Origin: Abyssibius sp040880065
GTDB taxonomy: Bacteria; Pseudomonadota; Alphaproteobacteria; Rhodobacterales; Rhodobacteraceae
Direction of reading: 5' to 3'
DNA: 64,000 nucleotides
NCBI GenBank assembly: GCA_040880065.1
Contig: JBBDJE010000038.1
Span: 1 to 64,000, forward strand
Part shown: in pieces, positions 34,739 to 43,465 of the stretch
How positions within the stretch are numbered: position 1 is the first letter of the stretch
Layout: each line of letters opens with the position of its first letter
Notes under the pieces: generated by a model
The model's input: the letters and a program-made list of their open reading frames with translations, nothing else
Databases searched by the model: none
What the model was told of the DNA's origin: nothing
Position numbers and translations under genes: made by a program

Positions 34739-35695
34739 TTACGGCTTGGCCGCCTTGGCTTTCTTTTTGTAAGTCGCCTCAAGCTTGCCAGCCAGATCGA
34801 CAATCGCCTGCGCCGATTTGAACAATGGCGTGTTCTTGCTGACAATCAGCTTGGCGGTCTTGGACCCCGCCTCGCCTTTTGTGACCAGCGCCAGTGCGGT
34901 TGTGTGGTCGGCGATCACGACCTTTGCGGCATTGCCAAGGCGCATGACCTCGTTCTTGATGGCGGTGGTCGCGGTTTTTGCGTCCTTGGCCTCGGCATCG
35001 GCAACGCCAGCTTTCAGCGCACCGGAAAAGGACTTTTGCATATCCTGCACCTCCTTGACCTTGCCAAGCGCGTTGCTGGTAAAATCACGGGTCAGGGTTT
35101 TGAAGCTGGCGGCCGAAAGCTTCAGGGCCTTGGATATTTTATCTTCCGGCTCGTTCTTCTTTTTCATCTCGTCGCGCTCGTCTTCCATCGTCAGCAGAAA
35201 GTTGCGCATTTCATCGCCAGCGTCCTCGATCAGCGTCATGAAAGATTCCGCACCCTTCGGGTCCAGCGCCTTGGAGGCTTCGGTCAGGGCTTTTTCGTTG
35301 AACTTGGCTTCCGAAGATAATTCGGTGCACAAATCCTCGATCTTTTCCGCAATGCGCCCTTCAAGTGATTTGAGAAGCGCAGGCGCTTTCTTTTCAAAAG
35401 CCTTTGTGGCCTTCATCTTGTCCTGACCGTTTTTCGCCTTTTCGATATAGCCGTAGATTTCCATCAATTGCGTGGCGAAAAGCGAAAGGTCATAGCGCGC
35501 AACAACACGCATCTGCGCTTCGATGGTTTTCTTGTTCCACTTGGCCGAGGTCGGCTTGAAATCTTGGGAAAAAGACATTGCCTTCGGTTTTTTATAGCCG
35601 ATTTCCTTGACCATCAGCAGCGCTAGCTTTTTCTTGTCCAGCTCGGTCAGCGGATCGATTGTTACTTTGACGGGGATCACATTATCATTGGCCAT
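34739..35695 (-). CDS. Lysine-rich helical protein of unknown function in the T6SS operon
   Basis: The 318-residue soluble protein is rich in Lys, Ala and Glu and probably almost all helix, with no signal peptide, membrane segment or cysteine pair motif. The N-terminus (VIPVKVTIDPLTELDKKKL) is the only non-helical-looking part; the C-terminus is KKKAKAAKP. It lies between tssH and the ion channel, 10 bases before the latter. Its basic C-terminus contrasts with the very acidic fusion protein two genes on, so an electrostatic partnership is possible. No family was recognised. Confidence 0.7.
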   Translation of the reverse strand: MANDNVIPVKVTIDPLTELDKKKLALLMVKEIGYKKPKAMSFSQDFKPTSAKWNKKTIEAQMRVVARYDLSLFATQLMEIYGYIEKAKNGQDKMKATKAFEKKAPALLKSLEGRIAEKIEDLCTELSSEAKFNEKALTEASKALDPKGAESFMTLIEDAGDEMRNFLLTMEDERDEMKKKNEPEDKISKALKLSAASFKTLTRDFTSNALGKVKEVQDMQKSFSGALKAGVADAEAKDAKTATTAIKNEVMRLGNAAKVVIADHTTALALVTKGEAGSKTAKLIVSKNTPLFKSAQAIVDLAGKLEATYKKKAKAAKP

Positions 35696-35753
35696 AAAAT
35701 TTCCAATCTTTGCTAAAATTACGTCATCAGTGCCTTAAATTCTTGTTGGCCTC

Positions 35754-35779
35754 ACCCCGGCGGGTTGCCCTGCCGGGGT
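35754..35779 (-). other. Intercistronic hairpin between tssH and the unknown 318-residue gene
   Basis: ACCCCGGC (35754-35761) pairs perfectly with GCCGGGGT (35772-35779) around a 10-base loop. On the minus strand it follows the tssH stop and lacks a downstream T-run, so it more likely slows decay or attenuates than fully terminates. It divides the T6SS operon into an assembly half and the channel/fusion half. Confidence 0.6.
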
Positions 35780-35785
35780 TTGTTG

Positions 35786-38479
35786 TTACGGAAAACTATA
35801 CGTGAATTCGTTGTCGACGACATCAACTTTGACACCGTTGACCGGCTCGCCATTCATCATCCGGCGCAAAAACTCACCCGAGATTTCCGGCAGCATGGTG
35901 TTGGTCAGGATCGCGTCAATCATACGCCCACCGCTTTCCAGTTCCTGACACCGGTCGACAATCAGTTGCACCACAGCATCGGTATATTCAAACGGCACAC
36001 CGTGGCTGGCGGCGACGCGTTTCACGATGCGGTTCAGCTGCAAGGCGCTGATTTTCGCAATCATATCGGGTGATAGCGGATAGTATGGAATGGCCACAAT
36101 ACGCCCGAGCAGCGCTGCGGGAAACACCTTGAGCAGCGGCTCACGCAGCGCTTTGGCAATGCCTTCGGGTTCTGGCATCAAATCCGGGTCTTTGCACATA
36201 TCCATGATCAGGTCAGACCCGACATTTGATGTCAGCAGGATCAGCGTGTTCTTGAAGTCGATCATGCGCCCCTCGCCATCTTCCATGATGCCCTTGTCAA
36301 ACACCTGAAAGAAAATCTCGTGCACGTCGCTATGGGCTTTTTCCACCTCGTCAAGCAGCACAACCGAATAGGGTTTGCGCCGCACGGCCTCAGTCAGAAT
36401 TCCGCCCTCGCCATAGCCGACATAGCCCGGCGGTGCGCCTTTCAGGGTCGAGACGGTATGCGCCTCCTGAAACTCCGACATGTTGATGGTAATGACGTTC
36501 TGCTCACCCCCATAAAGCGCCTCGGCCAGTGCCAGCGCGGTTTCGGTCTTACCAACGCCCGACGGCCCGGCCAGCATGAATACACCGATGGGTTTGGAGG
36601 GGTTGTCCAGCCCCGCACGGCTGGTCTGGATGCGCTTGGCGATCATAGCCATGGCGTGGTCCTGCCCGATGACGCGCTTGTTCAGATGCTCATCCAGCGA
36701 CAGCACGGTGGCAATCTCGTCTTTTAGCATCCGGCCAACAGGAACACCCGTCCAATCGCCCACCACCGATGCAATCGCCTGCGCATCGACAATTGGCAGA
36801 ATAAGCGGGCTCTCGCCCTGAAGTTCTAGCAAGGCCGCCTGCTTCTCACCGAGTTGCGCCAGCAGCCCGGCACGGTCCTCGTCGCTCAGCGGGCTGGCGG
36901 GCGGGGCTTCCTCGGCATCCGGCTTATCAACCGTGCCGCCGTCCTGGCGCAGCTTGGCGCGCAGGTCAAGAATGTCATCGACAATGGCTTTTTCCGCCGT
37001 CCAACGCTCGGTCAGCACCTCAAGACGGGCCTTTTCCTCGGCCATCAGGCCATCGACCCGCGTGCGGCGTTCGGCTACATTGTAACCGGCAGTTTCGTCG
37101 CGCCCGATGATCCCGAGCTCGGTTTCAAGCGAGGCGATACGGCGCTGGCTGTCATCCACCTCGGCGGGCACGGCGTGCTGGGAAATGGCCACGCGCGCGC
37201 AGGCCGTATCAATCAGGGACACCGATTTGTCGGGCAATTGTCGCGCCGGAATATAACGCGCCGACAGTTTTACGGCTGCTTCAATCGCCTCATCCAGCAC
37301 CTGCACCTTGTGGTGTTTTTCGAGCATTCCGGCAATGCCGCGCATCATCAGAATGGCCTTTTCCTCATTCGGCTCGTCAACCTTCACAACCTGAAAGCGG
37401 CGGGTCAGGGCGGGGTCTTTCTCGATATGTTTCTTGTATTCAGCCCATGTTGTTGCGCCAATTGTGCGCAATGTGCCGCGCGCCAGAGCGGGCTTAAGCA
37501 GGTTGGCCGCATCGCCCGTGCCTGCCGCACCACCGGCACCGACCAGCGTGTGGGTTTCATCAATGAACATCACAATCGGCGTAGGCGAGGCCTGCACCTC
37601 CTCGATCACCTGTTTGAGGCGGTTTTCAAACTCGCCCTTCATGCTGGCCCCGGCCTGCAACAGGCCCACATCCAGCGCCAGCAGGCGCGCGCCATGCAAC
37701 GCTGGCGGCACATCGCCGCGCGCAATGCGCAGTGCAAAACCCTCGACAACTGCGGTTTTGCCAACGCCCGCCTCGCCTGTGAGAATCGGGTTGTTCTGGC
37801 GGCGGCGCATCAGCACATCGACCAGTTGGCGAATTTCCTCGTCGCGGCCAACAATCGCGTCAATCTCGCCATTGCGGGCCTGTTCGGTCATGTCCACACA
37901 ATAGGCGGCCAGCGCCTCGCCCTGCCCCATTTCGGCGGGCGACATGGCACCCGACGCTTCGCCCGGCACCGCCCCACCACCGGCGGTTGTGACATGCCGG
38001 TCTTCGGGGGAGCCATCGACAATATCGGCAAAATCGTCCTTCAGCTCTTCGGCTTTGATCTTGCGGAACTCGCCGGACATCTGGATGAGAATTTCGCGCA
38101 GGTCGCGCCGCGACACCATGGCCAGAATCATATGGCCGGAACGGATATTGCCCGCACCATAGCGCAGGCTGGCATAGAGCCATGCCTCTTCGACCGAATT
38201 ATGCACATGGTCGGAAATGCCGGAAATGGAATTTGCACCGCGCGGCAAACGGTCCAACGCCTCGGTCATTTCACGCGCCAATGCAGCGTGGTTCGCCTCA
38301 AAATGGTTCAGAATATGGTGCAGGTCGCTGTCTTGAAGCTGCAACACCTGATGCACCCAATGGATAAGCTCGATGCTTGGATTCTGCCGTAACTTGCAAA
38401 AAACCATCGCGCTTTCGAAGGCTTTGAAACAAGGCGAGTTCAGCTTGCCGAACAGTTTGGATTGATCAATATGTGCCAT
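35786..38479 (-). CDS. tssH: T6SS sheath-recycling ATPase TssH (ClpV)
   Basis: The 897-residue AAA+ protein has a Clp-N-like domain (LFGKLNSPCFKAFESAMVFCKLR) and two nucleotide-binding domains with Walker A sites GEAGVGKTAVVEG and GPSGVGKTETALALAE. A coiled-coil middle domain lies between. TssH extracts TssC from contracted sheaths and recycles the subunits. SPSPTPIVMFIDETHTLVGAG-like Walker B context in NBD1 and the full length indicate an active enzyme. Confidence 0.97.
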   Translation of the reverse strand: MAHIDQSKLFGKLNSPCFKAFESAMVFCKLRQNPSIELIHWVHQVLQLQDSDLHHILNHFEANHAALAREMTEALDRLPRGANSISGISDHVHNSVEEAWLYASLRYGAGNIRSGHMILAMVSRRDLREILIQMSGEFRKIKAEELKDDFADIVDGSPEDRHVTTAGGGAVPGEASGAMSPAEMGQGEALAAYCVDMTEQARNGEIDAIVGRDEEIRQLVDVLMRRRQNNPILTGEAGVGKTAVVEGFALRIARGDVPPALHGARLLALDVGLLQAGASMKGEFENRLKQVIEEVQASPTPIVMFIDETHTLVGAGGAAGTGDAANLLKPALARGTLRTIGATTWAEYKKHIEKDPALTRRFQVVKVDEPNEEKAILMMRGIAGMLEKHHKVQVLDEAIEAAVKLSARYIPARQLPDKSVSLIDTACARVAISQHAVPAEVDDSQRRIASLETELGIIGRDETAGYNVAERRTRVDGLMAEEKARLEVLTERWTAEKAIVDDILDLRAKLRQDGGTVDKPDAEEAPPASPLSDEDRAGLLAQLGEKQAALLELQGESPLILPIVDAQAIASVVGDWTGVPVGRMLKDEIATVLSLDEHLNKRVIGQDHAMAMIAKRIQTSRAGLDNPSKPIGVFMLAGPSGVGKTETALALAEALYGGEQNVITINMSEFQEAHTVSTLKGAPPGYVGYGEGGILTEAVRRKPYSVVLLDEVEKAHSDVHEIFFQVFDKGIMEDGEGRMIDFKNTLILLTSNVGSDLIMDMCKDPDLMPEPEGIAKALREPLLKVFPAALLGRIVAIPYYPLSPDMIAKISALQLNRIVKRVAASHGVPFEYTDAVVQLIVDRCQELESGGRMIDAILTNTMLPEISGEFLRRMMNGEPVNGVKVDVVDNEFTYSFP

Positions 38480-38503
38480 GGCTTCGGTCGTTCTCCCTAA
38501 TAA

Positions 38504-39556
38504 TTATGCGGCGCTTACATGCGGGCTTAAATGCGGATTGAGGTAGAGATCATCGAGATCCCGGTCTTTTGGTGTGTTGCCCAGCCAGGTTGTCCACCCC
38601 AACTGGCCTTTTTCGCCCAGTTTCAGCGGTTCAGCCTCGCCCTTCTTCAAGATCAGGTTAACATCCCAAGCGAATGTGTCGCCTAAATAATTGCGCACAA
38701 GCGCGCGCAAACGGCCCAGGCTTTTGCCATTGGGCAACAGGCGTTTGTAATCGGCCAGCGAAACCGGACCGATTGCAAAGCGGAATTTGGCATGGCGGGT
38801 CCAGACTTTGGAGCCAAGCGAGCATGTTTGCCCCAGAAGCGCCGGGTTGCGTGCATCGCCCAGTTGCCACGTGTCCTGGGCATCAAGCTCCAGCCAGCAA
38901 CCGATGAAGGTATCCAGCTTGGCGGGGGTGCCGAAATAGCCGGCCACCAGCGCCACGAGGCCTTCTTCATTCTTGGCCCCCTGCGCCAAACGCCCGGCAT
39001 AACGCAATTTGGCAAGGTCGGGCATTTCATCGCGGTCGTCAAAATCATGGCCCTTCAGCCCCACAAAGGCGGCCACCATTTCGGCAAACGGGTCATCCTC
39101 GCCATGCCTATCAAAGCTTGCCGCCGGGCTGGCCGAGGCATAGGCGCGGTAGAGCAGGCTGAGCATACGATGATGGAAAATATCGGCAAAGGCCGACATT
39201 GTCGGGTCGCGGTGCGAATGCACGCGGTTGCGCGCGTATTCGGTCAGGTGCAGCGGCAGCGGGCCGTTGGGGCCGAACATGCCAAACATCAACTGCGTAA
39301 CTTCACCCGGCGCACCATCTTTACCCGCGCGGGGGCGGAATTTGGTGATCGTCGACGGCGCAAAGGCCATGTCGACCCGTTGCTTCAGGCGCACCGGGTC
39401 TTGCTTGGGGCGGGTTGATCGCCCAAGGCGCGGGCTGTCACCATAGGCGGCCTCGATCAGGCGCAACGCCTGAAAGACATGGTATTGTTCGGGATGCTCG
39501 CCAAGCCGGGAAACCGGGCTCAAAGCACCTGGCGCCTCCCGCTCATCGCTGGCCAT
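38504..39556 (-). CDS. tssG: T6SS baseplate protein TssG
   Basis: The 350-residue protein has the TssG patterns HVFQALRLIEAAYGDSPRLG near the N-terminus, MFGMFGPNGPLPLHLTEYAR and FADIFHHRMLSLLYRAY. TssG binds TssF and TssK in the baseplate wedge. Its start region overlaps the 3' end of tssF by 37 bases. Confidence 0.95.
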   Translation of the reverse strand: MASDEREAPGALSPVSRLGEHPEQYHVFQALRLIEAAYGDSPRLGRSTRPKQDPVRLKQRVDMAFAPSTITKFRPRAGKDGAPGEVTQLMFGMFGPNGPLPLHLTEYARNRVHSHRDPTMSAFADIFHHRMLSLLYRAYASASPAASFDRHGEDDPFAEMVAAFVGLKGHDFDDRDEMPDLAKLRYAGRLAQGAKNEEGLVALVAGYFGTPAKLDTFIGCWLELDAQDTWQLGDARNPALLGQTCSLGSKVWTRHAKFRFAIGPVSLADYKRLLPNGKSLGRLRALVRNYLGDTFAWDVNLILKKGEAEPLKLGEKGQLGWTTWLGNTPKDRDLDDLYLNPHLSPHVSAA

Positions 39557-41406
39557 CTTGCTATCTCTCCTCGGTCGGGGCTGGTAATTACGGTTTCGGT
39601 AAAGGAATTAACTGCAACATACCGTGCAAAAAACTGTTGCAGCACAGCGCCTAAAAGGTAAACGCCAGTGCCCTCATAAAAGCTTTCGTCAAACTCGATC
39701 GTAACTTCCAACCCGCGCACAGCCGTTGACAGCACACCATCGGCCATGCGCCGCACAATCGGACGGGTTGACAGTTTGGTGATGCCTTCAAGCTGCTTTG
39801 ACAGCGCCTTATCGCCAAGCGGGCCATAAACGCCCAAAAGTTCGCGCAAGGCCGAGGCCGGCTCGCCCCTGTCGGTTTGCGAGATGGAAATATAGTTCAG
39901 GCTGAGATGCGAGATCAGCCGCCATGCGCTGTCGCTTTCCACAGCAAGGCTGGCGCGCGGGCGGGTGATTGGTGTTATCGCAGTTGTTGCCTTGACCGGG
40001 CCACCTTCGGGCAGCACAAAGTCGCCCTCCTCTTTGCCGGTGTTCAGCAAAAGCGGCAGGTCGCGGTTGGAACAAATCGCCTTGATAGCAAGCTGGTCAA
40101 TATCCGGCCCGTAGGGGGCCTGGTTCTGGTCCACCATATTGATGAATGTATCGCTGCCCAAATACGATGTGCGCGTGCCCTTCAGCCGTTGCCGCTCGCT
40201 GCGCTGGCGCATCCGGCGGCGCAACGTGTAATAGGCGCTGTGGCTTTCTCCGGCGGCTGTGAAATCATTGGCGGAGTAAAACGCCTGAAACGGCACATCG
40301 TCTTTGCCTTCGGCGCTGATGCCGCGCACATCCTGAATTTCGAAAATCTCGAAATCCAGCGGTGCGGTGCGGTCGGGCACGACATGATAATCCACATCGC
40401 GGCCGTCAACATGCACTCGGTCGCAGCGTTTTTCGAACAGGTTGATGGCGGGGGTGGCGAAAAGCTCGAAGCTTGCAGGCTCGATCAGGGTTTTCAAACT
40501 GCCGACGGATTGCGAAAGCAGCACGTAAATGTCGACCGCTTTTTCCTTTTCAACCTTCTTGATGATCGGCTTCAGTCCGGCAAGTTCGACAAAGAAAAAC
40601 CGGTTGGGCAATGCAAAATATTCTTGCAACAAACGGTAGCCGTCAAAACTTTGGCCGGGGAAGGGCAGCATCGCCTCATTTGGTTCAAAACCCTTGGCAG
40701 CAATGCCGCCGGGCGGGTTTACATGGCTCCAATCGGCACGGCGGTTGATTGAGCGGCCGCCAAGGCCCACACCGTCATTGGCCAGATGCTCAAACAGCCG
40801 CCAAGGTTGCCAACCCGTGCCGGTCATAAACAAGGTCAGCTTATCAAGCGGCAATTCGCCAAGCTTGGCCTGACCCAGCGCTTTGATGCGCAGGCGCACG
40901 GCGGCCTTGGCCACTTTATTTGCCCCAAGCCCTGCGGCTACAACATCGCCGCGCCCGTCGATATATTCGGCTTCGGCAATTTCAATGGGCCAGAGGGTTA
41001 CATCATGTGCGGTGGTAAACTGGCAGGCGGTCACATCGCCTGCCCCCAAAGGGCTGCGCAGGGTCGAGCCGCGCTTCATCAAAAACCCTTCATCCATGCC
41101 GCCCTGCGCCGGGTCGGGCTTGAACTTTGCGATCATCATCGAAGGGGTTGGCGCCAGATAATGAGGATAGATGATTTCCAGCAAATGCTGGGTCAACACC
41201 GGATATTGCAGGTCGAGCTCCAGTTGAACGCGGGCCGCCATAAAGGCAAATCCCTCCATCAACCTCTCGACATAGGGGTCGCGGATTTCAACTCCATCCA
41301 TGCCAAGGCGGCTGGCAATTTTCGGGTAGCTTTCGGCGAATTCCTCGCCCATCTCGCGCATATAGGCGAGCTCTTGTTCGTAGTGTTTAAGAAGTCGGGT
41401 GTCCAT
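39520..41406 (-). CDS. tssF: T6SS baseplate protein TssF
   Basis: The 628-residue protein starts MDTRLLKHYEQELAYMREMG, continues with GEEFAESYPKIASRLGMD, and has PHYLAPTPSMMIAKF and the late LNYISISQTDRGEPASALREL, all diagnostic for TssF. It forms the wing of the baseplate wedge with TssG. It starts one base after the tssE stop and overlaps tssG. Confidence 0.96.
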   Translation of the reverse strand: MDTRLLKHYEQELAYMREMGEEFAESYPKIASRLGMDGVEIRDPYVERLMEGFAFMAARVQLELDLQYPVLTQHLLEIIYPHYLAPTPSMMIAKFKPDPAQGGMDEGFLMKRGSTLRSPLGAGDVTACQFTTAHDVTLWPIEIAEAEYIDGRGDVVAAGLGANKVAKAAVRLRIKALGQAKLGELPLDKLTLFMTGTGWQPWRLFEHLANDGVGLGGRSINRRADWSHVNPPGGIAAKGFEPNEAMLPFPGQSFDGYRLLQEYFALPNRFFFVELAGLKPIIKKVEKEKAVDIYVLLSQSVGSLKTLIEPASFELFATPAINLFEKRCDRVHVDGRDVDYHVVPDRTAPLDFEIFEIQDVRGISAEGKDDVPFQAFYSANDFTAAGESHSAYYTLRRRMRQRSERQRLKGTRTSYLGSDTFINMVDQNQAPYGPDIDQLAIKAICSNRDLPLLLNTGKEEGDFVLPEGGPVKATTAITPITRPRASLAVESDSAWRLISHLSLNYISISQTDRGEPASALRELLGVYGPLGDKALSKQLEGITKLSTRPIVRRMADGVLSTAVRGLEVTIEFDESFYEGTGVYLLGAVLQQFFARYVAVNSFTETVITSPDRGEIARWPAMSGRRQVL

Positions 41407-41407
41407 A

Positions 41408-41902
41408 TCAGGCCTTGTTCACAACCATATTGCCCGATGCAACGTCGAGTTCGGTGCGCAAATACACCTCCATTGGCACAGGTTCCGCCCATAAATCCGC
41501 GTTGATGTTAAACACGATCCGCGAGGCCGCCCCGATTTCGCCTGCCGAAAGATCAACCTGCAAACTGCCTTTTATGATGCGCGGCTCGAAGGCTTCAATG
41601 GCAGCGTGCAGCATCCGCTCAAGCTCGTAAGGGCGGGCTTCTACCGCGCGCTTGCCCGACACATCGGTGATACCGTAATTGAGCGTGGATTTTGAAGCGT
41701 AGGGGTAGGTCTCGGCCGGAATGGCAAGATCTTGGTTTACGGTGTTCAGCAGCCAGCCAAGATCACGCATGACAATCTCTTTCAGACGGCGCATGTCGAT
41801 CACCTGCTCGCGCGCAGATTCCTGCCGCTCCCCGGGGTTATCGTCGGTCAATCGGTCGAGCAACGAGGGTTGGAGCCGCTCAAGATCGCCCTGATTAGCC
41901 AT
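41408..41902 (-). CDS. tssE: T6SS baseplate protein TssE (gp25-like)
   Basis: The 164-residue protein has the gp25-like fold signature: QPSLLDRLTDDNP, the conserved VMRDLGWLLNT and YGITDVSGK. TssE links the baseplate to the first sheath ring. It overlaps the end of tagJ by 8 bases, indicating coupled translation. Confidence 0.94.
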   Translation of the reverse strand: MANQGDLERLQPSLLDRLTDDNPGERQESAREQVIDMRRLKEIVMRDLGWLLNTVNQDLAIPAETYPYASKSTLNYGITDVSGKRAVEARPYELERMLHAAIEAFEPRIIKGSLQVDLSAGEIGAASRIVFNINADLWAEPVPMEVYLRTELDVASGNMVVNKA

Positions 41903-42737
41903 CCTTCACCTCGGTTGCCGCGTCATCTTCGGGCATAGCTTCTATCTCGGCTACGTTTAAATTTAGCGCACGAATATCCATCACGCCAAAATCGCCGCCA
42001 TCTGTGGCAAACAGTTTCTGGCCCGCGCCCAGATAGGTTTCGCCACCTATATCCTGCCAGTCGGTGACCTTGGCAAGACGCACATCATCGCTGTCGGACC
42101 CACCGGCTCCGGGGTAGCGTGTGGGGATAAATGCGACAGATTCACCACCTGTCGCAAACATGATATTGGCCGGGGTCCAGACCCTGTCGCGCAGGTCGGT
42201 TGGCTCTTCGATCTGGATGCGTTTGATGTTGGAAAACGGTGCCCAATAGTATTTGCCGTTCAAAATCATCTCGCATACCGGGCCCAAGCGGCTATCGGCA
42301 TCGGCGATCCACTCAAAGGGTTCGCCATTCAGCGTGCCATCAATTGCGGGCGCATCTTCAAAGGCTTTTTCACGCAGGGCGGCTGCGGCGGCACCATCGC
42401 CACGTGCTGCCGGTTCAAGCGCTTGAATAAGCAGCGCGATCCAGCTTTCGGGCTGGCCAAAGACCAGTGGAGCTTTTTTGCCGGCAAAAACTTTTTCGCG
42501 CATCATTTCGCAGGCAATCGCCTCGCGATAGGTTTGCACCATCGACAATGTGCCAGCGTCCAACTCGCCACAGACCTTAAGCTGCGTCAGCGCCTTTTCC
42601 CAGGCACCCAGCACACAATACATTTGAAAGATGAATACGCGCGAGCGCGGGTCAGCGGGGTTTTTGCGCACCTGGTCGGTCAGGGCGACCATGGTTTCAG
42701 CAATGCTGCCCGTCTTTAGAATATCTTCAGCAGCCAT
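41895..42737 (-). CDS. tagJ: T6SS accessory protein TagJ (ImpE)
   Basis: The 280-residue protein opens with a short helical repeat (VRKNPADPRSRVFIFQMYCVLGAWEKAL) and has the conserved FEWIADADSRLGPVCEMILNGKYYW and WTPANIMFATGGE of the ImpE/TagJ family. In Pseudomonas TagJ binds the N-terminus of TssB and may direct ClpV action on the sheath. Two TssB-like proteins in this operon would both offer that N-terminus. The ATG at 42737 (MAAEDILKTG) is preferred to an in-frame start five codons upstream. Confidence 0.92.
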   Translation of the reverse strand: MAAEDILKTGSIAETMVALTDQVRKNPADPRSRVFIFQMYCVLGAWEKALTQLKVCGELDAGTLSMVQTYREAIACEMMREKVFAGKKAPLVFGQPESWIALLIQALEPAARGDGAAAAALREKAFEDAPAIDGTLNGEPFEWIADADSRLGPVCEMILNGKYYWAPFSNIKRIQIEEPTDLRDRVWTPANIMFATGGESVAFIPTRYPGAGGSDSDDVRLAKVTDWQDIGGETYLGAGQKLFATDGGDFGVMDIRALNLNVAEIEAMPEDDAATEVKDG

Positions 42738-42763
42738 ACTCGTATCCCCCAAGGCGTATTACA

Positions 42764-42787
42764 TCGCGGCGCACAATGGCGCCGCGA
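42764..42787 (-). other. Hairpin 2 downstream of hcp
   Basis: TCGCGGCGC (42764-42772) pairs perfectly with GCGCCGCGA (42779-42787) around a six-base loop. It is the second of two hairpins between hcp and tagJ. No T-run follows on the minus strand, so it is not a classical terminator. Confidence 0.7.
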
Positions 42788-42807
42788 GGTTTATTCGGAC
42801 CGATTCA

Positions 42808-42831
42808 GGCGGCAGGTTTGAGCCTGCCGCC
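42808..42831 (-). other. Hairpin 1 downstream of hcp
   Basis: GGCGGCAGG (42808-42816) pairs perfectly with CCTGCCGCC (42823-42831) around a six-base loop, 10 bases after the hcp stop on the minus strand. Such a stable 3' structure could protect hcp mRNA from 3' decay or reduce read-through into tagJ. Confidence 0.75.
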
Positions 42832-42841
42832 CTGATCGAGT

Positions 42842-43381
42842 TTAGGCGACTGCGTATTTCGCAGTGTTGAGCACGCGGCTCCATTCGGCTTTTTTGGTTT
42901 TGCCGGTATCCATCGAGCCATCCGCTTTTTGCGGAATATACTCAACCTTCATCGCGCCATACTGGTAAGTGATGCTTTCTTCGCAGATGTCATCACCGTC
43001 CGAGCCGGACCATTCAATGTCCTGCACCATGACGTGCTTGAAGGAAAAGCGCATGAAGATGGCGCCCGATTTATCGGCAGCGCCACCCGAGCGGCGCAGC
43101 TCGACCAGCATTTCGTCAAAGTGGCGACCAACGCAAAGCTGCTGGAAAATGCCGCATGAACCGGTATCGGTTTTCTTGGTCATGCTAAACTCTTTGAATG
43201 TGGCTTTACCTGCGCCACCGCCGCCCGAGCTCGAACCGATATTGATCACGTTTTCAGCGCCGAACGAGAAGCTGATCAGCTCCCATGCGCCCTTGTCTTT
43301 GTAACCAGCGTCAAGCGTTTCGCCGGGAACTTTGTCTTTGTCAGCACTAGCTGTGAAAAATGCAAATGCGTCAAATGCCAT
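42842..43381 (-). CDS. hcp: T6SS tube protein Hcp (TssD)
   Basis: The 179-residue protein starts MAFDAFAFFTASADKDKVPG and has the Hcp-family stretches GAWELISFSFGAENVINIG, KEFSMTKKTDTGS and ESITYQYGAMKVEY. Hcp hexamers form the inner tube that is expelled. It stands apart from its neighbours with larger gaps (84 and 104 bases) that hold strong hairpins, unlike most of the tightly packed operon. Both T6SS dose and effector loading depend on abundant Hcp. Confidence 0.96.
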   Translation of the reverse strand: MAFDAFAFFTASADKDKVPGETLDAGYKDKGAWELISFSFGAENVINIGSSSGGGGAGKATFKEFSMTKKTDTGSCGIFQQLCVGRHFDEMLVELRRSGGAADKSGAIFMRFSFKHVMVQDIEWSGSDGDDICEESITYQYGAMKVEYIPQKADGSMDTGKTKKAEWSRVLNTAKYAVA

Positions 43382-43433
43382 GATATCTCTCCTGTGATAT
43401 GGTCGTATCCGTTAATGTTACGGTGCTTTGGCC

Positions 43434-43451
43434 CTGGGGGCGAACCCCCAG
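43434..43451 (-). other. Hairpin between tssC and hcp
   Basis: CTGGGGG (43434-43440) pairs with CCCCCAG (43445-43451); on the minus strand the loop is TTCG. It lies 14 bases after the tssC stop and 52 bases before the hcp start. There is no T-run. It may block exonuclease or ribosome read-through and set hcp apart as a stable mRNA segment. Confidence 0.7.
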
Positions 43452-43465
43452 CGGCCCGTTTATGA

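Noticed and set aside
36854..38392. 512-residue plus-strand frame opposite tssH
   Set aside because: tssH has two intact Walker motifs on the minus strand; the opposite frame is a GC-rich shadow.
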